The notes under the pieces: generated by a model
What the model saw: only the letters and a program-made list of their open reading frames with translations
Databases searched by the model: none
What the model was told of the DNA's origin: nothing
Shown here: positions 27,501-33,230 of the stretch, piece after piece
How the letters are laid out: each line of letters begins with the position of its first letter
Position numbering within the stretch: position 1 is the stretch's first letter
Source: Legionellales bacterium
GTDB lineage: Bacteria; Pseudomonadota; Gammaproteobacteria; JAHCLG01
Assembly: GCA_026125385.1 (NCBI GenBank)
Contig: JAHCLG010000004.1
Span: forward strand, 93,782 to 127,011
Reading direction: 5' to 3'
DNA: 33,230 bases
Translations under genes and position numbers: made by a program

Positions 27501-27654
27501 ACAAGCTTTTGGTGGTGAAGGTTTATCGGGCACAGGCCCTAAAGCCGGTGGACCACATTATTTGTCCCGCTTGTGTGTAGAACGCATGCTGACCATCGAT
27601 ACCACGGCATCGGGTGGTAATGCAAGTTTATTATCGTTGGGGGATGAAGATTAG
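24505..27654 (+). CDS. putA: Bifunctional proline dehydrogenase / P5C dehydrogenase
   Basis: This enzyme oxidises proline to glutamate in two steps, FAD-linked and then NAD-linked. The product has 1049 residues. A helical arm (1-200) leads into the PRODH barrel (about 200-490), with RLIKGAYWDSEIKRAQ, FATHNAYS and RRLLENGANTSFVNRI. The aldehyde dehydrogenase domain (about 570-1045) has SPWNFPLAIF, FTGSTQVAK, general base Glu802 (AETGG) and catalytic Cys836 (SAGQRCS). It lacks the N-terminal ribbon-helix-helix DNA-binding domain and the long C-terminal extension of enterobacterial PutA (about 1320 residues). It is therefore a non-regulatory, short-type PutA and cannot repress its own gene. It ends 4 bases from the convergent rloB-like gene. 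Confidence 0.96.
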   Translation: MLLNDIPKNNDELRLLMDKLYRQDEDTCVKALLEQPTLNDHQLYTTEQRALKLIAGVRARRKKQGGLDAFLMEYDLSSEEGVALMCLAEALLRIPDTETINKLIVDKIAQGKWEEHQGESESIFVNAMTWGLMLTGKMLSTQKTSPSHLFGSLRQLITRSGMPAIRLAINRMMKIMSQQFVMGQTIESAIKRAKTNEAMGYRYSYDMLGEAARTQADAERYFQAYQQAIEKIARVANSSDPRENPGISIKLSALHPRYEATQYQRVLKELTPKVLMLAQLAAKANINLTVDAEEADRLDLSLDIIEKIVLDPSLKHWQGFGLAVQSYQKRAPYVLDWLIQLAQRAQKRLMIRLIKGAYWDSEIKRAQVGGFAGYPVFTRKIATDVSFLVCAKKILNHTDVIFPQFATHNAYSLSAILAMAGKYRDFEFQCLHGMGQPLYDQVVGREQENIPCRIYAPVGGYQDLLAYLVRRLLENGANTSFVNRIVDENSPLQSLIASPVKQLELMTHKAHPRIPLPRHLFGNERLNSRGFDSSNRSELYSLQQKLTDFTEKKWQAESFIYQQRAPGEKFPVYSPFQLDSCLGEVSFSQKFEIDGAFLEAKKAFDHWSHTPVSERVGYLHTLANLLEEHLPELLALTIREAGKTLADGISEVREAIDFCRYYGSEAEKQLSQPRLMPGPTGEFNALSLQGRGIIVCISPWNFPLAIFLGQITAALVTGNCVIAKPAEQTSLIAYRAVQLAYEAGIPKNVLQLLLGDGETIGHELIAHPDVSGAMFTGSTQVAKAINLTLAKKPGAIVPFIAETGGQNVMIADSTALPEQLVMDVITSAFISAGQRCSALRVLYLQQEIADKVIHMLQGAMAELVVGDPSFYRTDIGPVIDKAALNNLQNHLANIQQHAKLIYQTPLHRELTAGYFFAPTIVEINSISELTHEVFGPFLHIIRFDHRNLDNIIAEINQTGFGLTFGVQSRIYHAVNYLSQRVHAGNCYVNRNMIGAVVGVQAFGGEGLSGTGPKAGGPHYLSRLCVERMLTIDTTASGGNASLLSLGDED

Positions 27655-27658
27655 AGCG

Positions 27659-28306
27659 TTATTTTTTTATGCTGATTAGATATTCCACTAATTGATAGAC
27701 TTTTGTGGATGGATTATCCGTCCCATTTTTTTCTTGCATTTTATCGATACGTTTAGCTCTAATGATGGCTTGCTTTAAATGTTTTTGAGTTATTACGAAA
27801 ATATCTTTATTGGCCTCATGATAGTTTTTAATATATTTTTTCAGCAATGATTTTAGTTGATCACCAACAGACTTATTGCTTTTTTCGTGGAAAGGTTTAG
27901 ATGTATCTTCATAATGTAGCAAAAGCCAATATTCGAAACACGGACTTGATGTAATAGCATAAATTGAAATTTTATTCTGAGAACTGATTTTATCTAATGC
28001 TTGTTGATAGTTTGTATGCTCTTTATCAAAAACACAATATATCCGGTCATAATCATCACGCTTATGTTCTTTCAAAGCAAAATTAACAATGCTCATAGGA
28101 TCATTTCCCAAAGAACAAGATTTAATAACAATATTTGCAGGATTTAGTTGTAAATATTCACATAAACCCTTCAAATAGTTAGGTTCTGTTTTACTTCCTT
28201 CGCAAACGATCAACACCACATCGTAGGGTTTACGTTGACCTTTTTTTCGTGCAAGTGTCTTTATACTTTGCTGTTTTCTTTTAAAATGTAAATTATCTGT
28301 TCCCAC
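27659..28306 (-). CDS. rloB: RloB-like TOPRIM protein (AbiLii-like)
   Basis: A 215-residue protein of the RloB family. The N-terminus is basic (KRKQQSIKTLARKKGQRK). TOPRIM-type acidic residues follow: Glu36 in VCEGSKTEPNYLKGL, then Asp94 and Glu96 in CVFDKEH. The hallmark SSPCFEYWLLLHYED comes next, with a basic helical C-terminus. The start is GTG (28304-28306), whose G is also the last base of the upstream gene's TAG stop, with GGAG 6 bases ahead. RloB proteins are found with RloA-type ATPases in restriction and abortive-infection loci. Their TOPRIM domain suggests a nuclease effector, unproven here. Confidence 0.85.
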   Translation of the reverse strand: MGTDNLHFKRKQQSIKTLARKKGQRKPYDVVLIVCEGSKTEPNYLKGLCEYLQLNPANIVIKSCSLGNDPMSIVNFALKEHKRDDYDRIYCVFDKEHTNYQQALDKISSQNKISIYAITSSPCFEYWLLLHYEDTSKPFHEKSNKSVGDQLKSLLKKYIKNYHEANKDIFVITQKHLKQAIIRAKRIDKMQEKNGTDNPSTKVYQLVEYLISIKK

Positions 28307-29562
28307 TAAAAACTCCAGTTGCCGATATAAGGTAAAGCACCATATCTTCCCTGGAGATATCCTCGACCAATTGCTTCATCTTTTCGAGGACTAAAATCGA
28401 GTAATGGGTATAATTGGGTTGAATTATATTGATCTTTTTCAACAAACCACACTTGATCACGACGAAAAAGATTGCTATCTAACAATGATGTGTCGTGTGT
28501 AGTAAAAATTAATTGTGATTTATTTTGGTTTACTTCAGGATCAGAAATTAAGTTAATAAGAAATCTAACGGCTAGAGGATGTAAACTATTATCTAATTCG
28601 TCGACTACCACCACTTTTTTATTTTCTAAAGCATCAACCCAATAACCTGCGAAGCCAAAAAACTTTTGCGTGCCATGTGATTCTTCCTCGAAATCTAATG
28701 AGGTATTATCGGGATGAATAAACTCAAGTTTTGTTAGAATATCTTTACCCGATAAATCATGTTTAATTTTTTCTTTGATATTATCAGGGATATCTTTGGG
28801 AATTTTATCTGAAGAAAATTTTTCAGTAACCGTTAAAATGTCAGAAATACTTGCATCAGCAATATTGATATATTTTAGGAGTTTTTTCTTTCCTTCATGT
28901 GTCTCTAATTGTGCAAGACTTCTACTTAGATTTATTCTATTGAATGCTGGAAGAACGACCAAATCTTTTTGAAACCAATCAAAGATAGAAGCAAGTTGTT
29001 CGCTGTTAAGTTGCACCGCCGTAGACAAAAAAAGTGCATTATCTCGAGTTGAATCTTTCCATAATTGTTTTTGCCCAGTGAATAACGTACTAAATTTCCA
29101 CAAATAACTATTTTTCTTTTTATCATAAACACGATGAAACCATTGTTGCATACGTCCAAATGGATAAGCGAATAACCATTCTTCATGAATATGGCGTTTA
29201 TCCAATTCAAATCCATATTGATAGCGCACTTTATTCTTGATAAAAGTCACTTCAAACTTACTTGGCTTAGACAAATACTCTTTATCAAAAAGAAAGCTAT
29301 CTACAGAAATGTCTTCCCCTTTTTGCAATTCTTTGGTTGAAGATAAAATAAATTCTCGCATGAAATGTAATGCTCGAATTAAGTTACTTTTTCCTGCTGC
29401 ATTCGCTCCATAAATAACCGCCGTGTGAACTAGCTCTAACTTCGCATCGGAATCTGCGGGGCTCACATTGGTAGGCAGCTCTTTACCTGTACTAGCAACC
29501 ATGCTTAGTACTTGTGGTTCTCGAACAGACCGATAATTACTTAATCGAAACTCTACGAGCAT
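28306..29562 (-). CDS. rloA: RloA-like AAA/ABC-type ATPase (AbiLi-like)
   Basis: A 418-residue ATPase of the SMC/ABC-like defence group. The P-loop is GANAAGKS (52-59), the signature-like ESHGTQ spans 294-299, Walker B is VVVVDELDNSLHP with Asp321/Glu322, and the switch His356 lies in TTHDTSLLD. The start MLVEFRLSNYRSV is typical. The C-terminal GRGYLQGRYGALPYI is characteristic of RloA/AbiLi-type partners. The start codon has AGGTG about 6 bases ahead. It lies directly upstream of rloB with a one-base overlap, so the two form one operon. Such ATPases commonly act as sensors that hold or release a toxic partner; that role is inferred here. Confidence 0.87.
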   Translation of the reverse strand: MLVEFRLSNYRSVREPQVLSMVASTGKELPTNVSPADSDAKLELVHTAVIYGANAAGKSNLIRALHFMREFILSSTKELQKGEDISVDSFLFDKEYLSKPSKFEVTFIKNKVRYQYGFELDKRHIHEEWLFAYPFGRMQQWFHRVYDKKKNSYLWKFSTLFTGQKQLWKDSTRDNALFLSTAVQLNSEQLASIFDWFQKDLVVLPAFNRINLSRSLAQLETHEGKKKLLKYINIADASISDILTVTEKFSSDKIPKDIPDNIKEKIKHDLSGKDILTKLEFIHPDNTSLDFEEESHGTQKFFGFAGYWVDALENKKVVVVDELDNSLHPLAVRFLINLISDPEVNQNKSQLIFTTHDTSLLDSNLFRRDQVWFVEKDQYNSTQLYPLLDFSPRKDEAIGRGYLQGRYGALPYIGNWSF

Positions 29563-29665
29563 TTAAAACACCTATCTAACATATTTTAAAGTTAATTTTT
29601 GCATATTTATCACAAATACTCAACATAAAATATGTCAGTATGCCATTTTTAGTGATAACAATACG

Positions 29666-30052
29666 TTAGAAAGAGATCGCCGGTCGAGGTTGTCCATGTT
29701 CGTCGATGGCGACATAAATAAATGTGCCTTCGGTGACTTTATGGAGGTCGTTACCATCGCCAGGAGTAGCCCAGGCTTCAATATTGATGGTCATTGAGGT
29801 GCGACCTGTTTTAATCAGCTCGGCATAGCAACTGACAACATCGCCAATTTTGACGGGGCGAATAAAGGTCATCGCATGAATGGCTACCGTAACAATGCGA
29901 CCACCACTCACTCGCTTAGCTAAAATTCCGCCACCTAAATCCATTTCTGACACTAACCACCCACCAAAAATATCACCATTGGCATTGGTGTCGCAGGGCA
30001 TGGCTAAGGTTCTTCCTACTAATTCACCAGCAGGATGAGGGCAGGATGTCAT
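29666..30052 (-). CDS. yciA: YciA-type acyl-CoA thioesterase
   Basis: A single hot-dog-fold thioesterase of 128 residues. It matches YciA at MPCDTNANGDIFGGWLVSEMDLGG, which carries the active-site Asn/Asp, at VTVAIHAMTFIRPVKIGDVV, and in the length of the domain. It hydrolyses acyl-CoA esters in the cytosol, probably as a hexamer as in the family. It stands alone between the rloAB pair and sodB, all on the - strand, with a structured 100-base spacer upstream. The sequence TGATAACAAT occurs on both sides of it (29653 and 30107). Confidence 0.92.
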   Translation of the reverse strand: MTSCPHPAGELVGRTLAMPCDTNANGDIFGGWLVSEMDLGGGILAKRVSGGRIVTVAIHAMTFIRPVKIGDVVSCYAELIKTGRTSMTINIEAWATPGDGNDLHKVTEGTFIYVAIDEHGQPRPAISF

Positions 30053-30097
30053 AATGAATTTTCTCCTTAGGCTTAAACCTTAGTGATGGGTAGCGTA

Positions 30098-30203
30098 ATT
30101 TGGGCGTGATAACAATGCTATTTTGCTTTGCGTATTTCGTTGAGCTTGGCGCTCAAGCACACGATCTACTATCAGCATAGCGAATTGATAACACGCCCAA
30201 AAA
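30098..30203. repeat. Structured intergenic element with inverted ends
   Basis: Exact 10-base arms TTTGGGCGTG (30099-30108) and CACGCCCAAA (30192-30201) bound the element. Inner arms GCTAT/ATAGC (30117-30121, 30177-30181) and a central hairpin TTGAGC-ttggc-GCTCAA (30140-30156) nest inside. TGATAACA is also present as a direct repeat beside each outer arm (30107, 30186). It lies between sodB and the thioesterase. It looks like a small palindromic intergenic repeat or a long RNA hairpin; no T-run marks it as a standard terminator. Confidence 0.45.
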
Positions 30204-30213
30204 TAATTCAGCC

Positions 30214-30798
30214 TTATTCTTCGGCAAAGTTCTTTTCAACGAAATCCCAATTCACTAATTTCCAAAACGTTTCGACGTATTTAGGACGCGCATTGCGATA
30301 GTCGATATAATAAGCATGTTCCCAAACATCGCAGGTGAGTAAGGCTTTTTTATGTTCGGTCATGGGCGTGCCGGCATTGCTGGTGCTGATTAATTCTAAA
30401 CTGCCTTGTTTATTTTTAACTAACCATGCCCAGCCTGAACCAAATGTTCCAATTGCGGTTTTATTAAAGGATTCTTGAAATTTTTCAAACGATCCAAAGG
30501 TTTTATTGATGGCTTCCAACAGTGCACCGCTGGGTTTGCCTTTGCCTTCTGGCGTTAAACAATGCCAAAAAAACGTATGATTCCAAATTTGCGCCGCATT
30601 GTTAAATACGCCACCGGTCGATTTCATGATAATTTCTTCTAAGGTTAATCCTTCGTAATTGGTGCTGGGGATTAAATTATTTAAATTATTGACGTAGGCT
30701 TGATGGTGTTTGCCATAATGATATTCTAATGTTTCTTTGGATAAATGCGGTTCCAATGCATTCATTGGATAGGGTAGAGGGGGTAATTCAAATGCCAT
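30214..30798 (-). CDS. sodB: Superoxide dismutase [Fe]
   Basis: A 194-residue Fe-type superoxide dismutase converting superoxide to peroxide and oxygen in the cytoplasm. Metal ligands are His27, His74, Asp157 and His161 ([11 protein letters not shown]). The Gln70 in [16 protein letters not shown], together with a Gly in [10 protein letters not shown], is the iron-type signature rather than manganese. It starts [10 protein letters not shown] like SodB. TAGGAG lies about 7 bases before the ATG. It is divergent from grxD with a 181-base control region. There is no signal peptide. Confidence 0.96.
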   Translation of the reverse strand: MAFELPPLPYPMNALEPHLSKETLEYHYGKHHQAYVNNLNNLIPSTNYEGLTLEEIIMKSTGGVFNNAAQIWNHTFFWHCLTPEGKGKPSGALLEAINKTFGSFEKFQESFNKTAIGTFGSGWAWLVKNKQGSLELISTSNAGTPMTEHKKALLTCDVWEHAYYIDYRNARPKYVETFWKLVNWDFVEKNFAEE

Positions 30799-30937
30799 GA
30801 TAGTGCTCCTATTTTTTACTAAATGAATGAAAATAAGTTAGCTAAAGAGTTTACGTAGACGAGTCTTGCAACGCAAGTCTTGAATTACCATCTTAACATA
30901 TCCGTGCGATTGGAGAGGTGACAAGATAAAACAATGT

Positions 30938-30963
30938 CGGTAAACTAAGTTTCTTTTTTACCG
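30938..30963 (+). promoter_or_regulatory. Inverted repeat in the sodB-grxD control region
   Basis: CGGTAAA (30938-30944) and TTTACCG (30957-30963) form an inverted repeat in the divergent spacer, just before the grxD ribosome site. A second CGGTAAA copy starts at 30962. A smaller dyad, CTTGC-aac-GCAAG, lies at 30864-30876 nearer sodB. Either could be an operator, but no known iron- or redox-regulator site is recognisable. Confidence 0.3.
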
Positions 30964-30979
30964 GTAAAGAGTATTTCTC

Positions 30980-31297
30980 ATGAGTATTATCGACGACATT
31001 CAACAACAAATTGCTAATAATAATATTATTCTCTACATGAAAGGCAGCCCACAAATGCCGCAGTGTGGTTTCTCAGCACGCGCCGTGCAAGTGCTCAACG
31101 CCTGTGGCGAAAAATATGCATTCATCGATATTTTGCAACATCCCGAAATTCGCCAACAATTGCCACTTTATTCTAACTGGCCGACCTTTCCGCAATTGTA
31201 TATCAAAGGCGAACTCATTGGCGGTTCCGATATCATGGCTGAATTATACGAGCAAGGCGAATTACAGGAATTAATTAAGAAAGCGGTGACTGAATAA
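30980..31297 (+). CDS. grxD: Monothiol glutaredoxin Grx4
   Basis: A 105-residue CGFS glutaredoxin: ILYMKGSPQMPQCGFSARAVQ with Cys29, glutathione-contact Lys21, then WPTFPQLYIKGELIGGSDI. These proteins carry a bridging [2Fe-2S] cluster with glutathione and deliver it to target proteins. It begins 181 bases from the divergent sodB, an arrangement seen in other gammaproteobacteria. AAGAG precedes the ATG. Confidence 0.97.
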   Translation: MSIIDDIQQQIANNNIILYMKGSPQMPQCGFSARAVQVLNACGEKYAFIDILQHPEIRQQLPLYSNWPTFPQLYIKGELIGGSDIMAELYEQGELQELIKKAVTE

Positions 31298-31309
31298 CTC
31301 AAGGACTGA

Positions 31310-31338
31310 TTGAATATACGTGTAAGCTGTTCTATAAT
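31310..31338 (+). promoter_or_regulatory. Promoter of the orphan gene at 31383
   Basis: TTGAAT (31310-31315) is followed after exactly 17 bases by consensus TATAAT (31333-31338). The predicted start of transcription, near 31345, is about 38 bases before the ATG. The -35 box begins 12 bases after the grxD stop, so this gene is expressed separately from grxD. Confidence 0.7.
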
Positions 31339-31382
31339 TGCCCAACTTTTGAAAATAATAATAACAAAGAAGGTAGTGGCTT

Positions 31383-32228
31383 ATGCCCGGAACAGCTCCA
31401 TTATTTAAAACTGACACGTCAAATGCAAAAACGCCCGACCAACTGGACAAGCATACTAGTTTAAGTTGGTGGGAGGGTGCGAAAAATTGGTTAGGTGGTC
31501 GAGCCAAACAAGTCACTGAGGCATTTTTTTCATCCAAGGCTCAAAAAAAGCAGCAAAAGAATCGAGCGGCTATTATTAGCGAATATAGTCAGCGGATAAA
31601 GGATGCGCAAAAACAAGAAGCAGCACAGCAGCACACCCGGGAAAAACTTCAAGGTGTTGATGTGCAGGAAATTTGTCCGCCGAACACGACGTTAACATTA
31701 TTTAGTACTTTCCAGAATAAAATCCCCAATGATATCGATAAAGCCTATGATCCCTTATTTGGAATTTGTGCTTCACCGGCGAGTTCGCTTTATTGGGAGG
31801 CGCTCTATTGTTTAAAAACATTAATAGGCGTGGATAAATTAACCGCGCTGACATTCGGCTTGGCAGTGCAGTATCTAGAAAGCGCCTATGTTCACTTATG
31901 CCAGAAAGGCGATTTTATTGCCAATCAAACGATAAGTCAGACTATGAATCTCTTGATGTTTTCTGACACGCGTGTCGGATGTTTTGAGCAGATTGATATT
32001 CCTATTTTCCAAAGATTGATGAAATGCGCAGATCGCAGTAGCGGTTCAATAACATCATCGAATACGGTGATTATTGGAAGTGTAGGAGCGGGGGCGTTCG
32101 CCCTTATCCTTGGCACATATCTAATCATGGCTATTTGTGGGCGTGATAGACCTCCTGTAGCGGGGGAAATAGAGATGCGTAATCCACGTGACAATGGCCG
32201 TAGGTTATCAGCAAGAGCAGCAGGTTAA
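31383..32228 (+). CDS. Orphan single-pass membrane protein, candidate effector
   Basis: No family recognised; 281 residues. The N-terminal part is hydrophilic with a Trp-rich patch (SLSWWEGAKNWLGG), then a Lys/Gln-rich helical segment (about 51-90). A mostly helical region spans 100-215 (SSLYWEALYCLKTLIGV). One clear membrane helix (about 228-251, after a Ser-rich SSGSITSSN) precedes a 30-residue basic tail ending RRLSARAAG. No N-terminal signal peptide, so it could be a tail-anchored protein. It has a near-consensus promoter, the ribosome site GAAGG 9 bases before the ATG, and a strong hairpin after its stop. Its lack of relatives and lone transcription match type IV effector genes of Legionellales; that is inference. 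Confidence 0.62.
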   Translation: MPGTAPLFKTDTSNAKTPDQLDKHTSLSWWEGAKNWLGGRAKQVTEAFFSSKAQKKQQKNRAAIISEYSQRIKDAQKQEAAQQHTREKLQGVDVQEICPPNTTLTLFSTFQNKIPNDIDKAYDPLFGICASPASSLYWEALYCLKTLIGVDKLTALTFGLAVQYLESAYVHLCQKGDFIANQTISQTMNLLMFSDTRVGCFEQIDIPIFQRLMKCADRSSGSITSSNTVIIGSVGAGAFALILGTYLIMAICGRDRPPVAGEIEMRNPRDNGRRLSARAAG

Positions 32229-32250
32229 CATTATTTATCTCGATGATGAA

Positions 32251-32280
32251 CATCCCCATCCGAGCAAAAGGATGGGGATG
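32251..32280. terminator. Strong hairpin between convergent genes
   Basis: Perfect 11-bp arms CATCCCCATCC (32251-32261) and GGATGGGGATG (32270-32280) with an 8-base loop. It lies between the stops of the orphan gene (+) and bfr (-). Neither strand has an immediate T-run, so it may act as a bidirectional 3'-end stabiliser or a weak terminator rather than a textbook one. Confidence 0.5.
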
Positions 32281-32290
32281 AGGTCGTCAA

Positions 32291-32755
32291 TTAAATCTTT
32301 TCCTGCAAATAATTCTGAACACCTAATTGAGCCATTAATCCTAATTGAGTTTCAATCCAATCGATGTGTTCTTCTTCAGACGCTAAAATAGTGCGCAGCA
32401 TATCGCGCGTCACAAAATCGTGTTTGCTTTCACAATAGGCAATGGCTTGGCGTAAATCGGGGATGGCTTTTTGTTCCAAGGTTAAATCACAGTGCAAACA
32501 TTCTTGAGGATTTTCGCCAATTAAGAGTTTGTCTAAATCCTGCAAATTGGGTAAGCCTTCGAGAAATAAAATGCGTTCAATTAAGCTATCAGCGTGTTTC
32601 ATTTCATCAATCGACTCATGATGTTCATGCTCGGCCAATTTCGAAAATCCCCAGTTTTTGAACATGCGCGCATGTAAAAAATATTGGTTAATGGCGGTGA
32701 GTTCATTGCGCAAAATGGTGTTTAAATGGGTAATAATGGTCGGATCGATTTTCAT
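32291..32755 (-). CDS. bfr: Bacterioferritin
   Basis: A 154-residue iron-storage subunit that assembles into a 24-mer shell. All ferroxidase ligands are at the standard positions: Glu18, Tyr25, Glu51, His54, Glu94, Glu127 and His130. Met52, the axial haem ligand, is present, so this is the haem-binding type. I chose ATG 32755 because GGAG lies 6 bases upstream; an in-frame TTG four codons earlier overlaps that site. Cys87, Cys90 and Cys108 are extra cysteines. No bacterioferritin-associated ferredoxin gene is adjacent. Confidence 0.96.
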   Translation of the reverse strand: MKIDPTIITHLNTILRNELTAINQYFLHARMFKNWGFSKLAEHEHHESIDEMKHADSLIERILFLEGLPNLQDLDKLLIGENPQECLHCDLTLEQKAIPDLRQAIAYCESKHDFVTRDMLRTILASEEEHIDWIETQLGLMAQLGVQNYLQEKI

Positions 32756-32790
32756 TGAATGCTCCAAGGTCGTTTTTAAACTTGCGTAGG

Positions 32791-32818
32791 AGTGTAGGGG
32801 ATTAGGCTACAAAGTCAA
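32791..32818 (-). promoter_or_regulatory. Probable bfr promoter
   Basis: On the - strand, TTGACT (32813-32818, five of six consensus) and TACACT (32791-32796, four of six) are separated by 16 bases. They lie 36-64 bases upstream of the bfr start. No Fur-box-like sequence was recognised. Confidence 0.4.
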
Positions 32819-32840
32819 GTAGGATAAGGATTGAATATCT

Positions 32841-32926
32841 TACGCAAAAATAGCAAATGTCATTCTTGCGTATTTTAGATCATGAGGTTTAAAATACGTG
32901 AAAATGACATTTACCAATTTGGCGTA
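32841..32926. repeat. 86-bp imperfect palindrome
   Basis: Two 37-base arms (32841-32877 and 32890-32926) match at 30 of 37 positions when one is reverse-complemented, around a 12-base loop. The outer ends are TACGC/GCGTA. Each arm holds an exact AAATGTCATT core and an exact CGTATTTTA at the loop side. It lies between bfr and the nuclease remnant. It could be a miniature inverted-repeat element, a deletion scar, or the control region of the lost gene. Confidence 0.75.
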
Positions 32927-32940
32927 TTTTTTATGAGTGA

Positions 32941-33222
32941 CACTACCAACGTCAAACTAAGCGCTTGCCAGGTTGTCAAATTGATTATTTGATTCAAACT
33001 CGTTTAGGCATGCTCTTTGTCTGTGAAATTAAATTTTCCAAAAATCTCATTGGGACCAGTGTGATTGAGGAAGTCAAAGAGAAAATTAATCGTCTCGCTG
33101 TACCCAAAAATTTTGTGTGTATTCCCGTGTTAATTCAAATGAATGGCGTGAGTGAGGAAGTGATCGATGCTGATTATTTTTTTGCAATCATTCATGCTAC
33201 TGAATTTTTGCAGGAGAATTAA
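32941..33222 (+). pseudogene. 3' remnant of an archaeal-type ATPase gene with a nuclease-like C-terminal domain
   Basis: The open frame begins right after an in-frame TGA (32938-32940) and has no ATG; its first residues, HYQRQTKRLPGCQIDYLIQT, read as the middle of a protein. What remains, about 93 residues, matches the end of DUF234-type ATPases: GCQIDYLIQTR, then FVCEIKFSK, VIEEVKEKI, and VLIQMNGVSEEV near the C-terminus. The D...E-x-K arrangement (QID, CEIK) is the PD-(D/E)xK nuclease pattern. The ATPase part is missing and a large palindrome sits just upstream. A TTG at 32965 could still start a short protein, but no ribosome site is evident. Confidence 0.65.
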
Positions 33223-33230
33223 ATCAGCTT

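Noticed and set aside
32188-32391. Small + strand open frame across the hairpin and the bfr 3' end
   Set aside because: It overlaps the end of the orphan gene and the antisense of bfr; no ribosome site or recognisable protein.
32882-32986. A 34-residue + strand frame starting at ATG 32882 beside the palindrome
   Set aside because: It is mostly encoded by the palindrome arm and then reads the nuclease remnant in the wrong frame.
1-33230. CRISPR array, insertion sequence, prophage or rRNA genes
   Set aside because: No regularly spaced repeats, transposase, phage structural genes or ribosomal RNA were seen anywhere in the window.

Overview
The window looks like a chromosomal segment of an AT-rich gammaproteobacterium. 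It carries ordinary gammaproteobacterial housekeeping genes (asmA-mutY-yggX, rpmE, putA, yciA-like, sodB, grxD, bfr, tRNA-Phe). These alternate with monocistronic, Ser-rich, family-less genes and several major-facilitator transporters. That mix resembles host-associated Legionellales (Coxiella/Legionella relatives). The assignment is inferred from gene content only; no ribosomal RNA or Dot/Icm secretion gene is present to confirm it.

Layout. At 2-4306, a tightly packed + strand run holds the 3' part of asmA, mutY, yggX and an MFS permease, joined by overlapping or near-touching stop/start codons. A tRNA-Phe(GAA) with its own promoter follows at 4480-4555. At 4620-7155 on the - strand, a PadR-type repressor is translationally coupled to a membrane-anchored carotenoid oxygenase, with a 23-bp palindrome just in front of padR. 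At 7201-8115 there is an orphan gene with its own promoter and terminator. At 8214-13298 an RND efflux pair (adaptor plus pump) is followed by an EamA permease. At 13501-16730 a two-gene operon encodes a large secreted VWA protein with a C-terminal anchor and a single-pass partner with a cytoplasmic tail. At 16882-17838 lies a second orphan protein ending in Cys-Cys-Cys.

At 17866-20854 on the - strand there is a GGDEF-EAL-HD-GYP-like signalling protein and a NYN-domain protein. Between them is a 340-bp gene-poor stretch that is more GC-rich than its surroundings. ldcA diverges from the NYN gene at 20922. A second MFS permease and rpmE follow on the - strand to 23586, then an alpha/beta hydrolase and a putA without a DNA-binding domain on the + strand to 27654. 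At 27659-29562 a RloA/RloB (AbiL-like) ATPase-TOPRIM pair, a probable anti-phage module, sits between putA and a YciA-type thioesterase. sodB and grxD diverge, followed by a third orphan protein with one membrane segment and then bacterioferritin. The right end carries an 86-bp imperfect palindrome and the 3' remnant of an ATPase-nuclease gene.

Functionally, mutY, yggX, sodB, grxD and bfr all deal with iron or oxidative damage. The most unusual parts are the PadR/carotenoid-oxygenase membrane fusion, the VWA operon, the c-di-GMP protein whose EAL domain is intact while its other two domains are degenerate, the RloAB pair, the three orphan effector-like proteins, and the palindrome next to the nuclease remnant.
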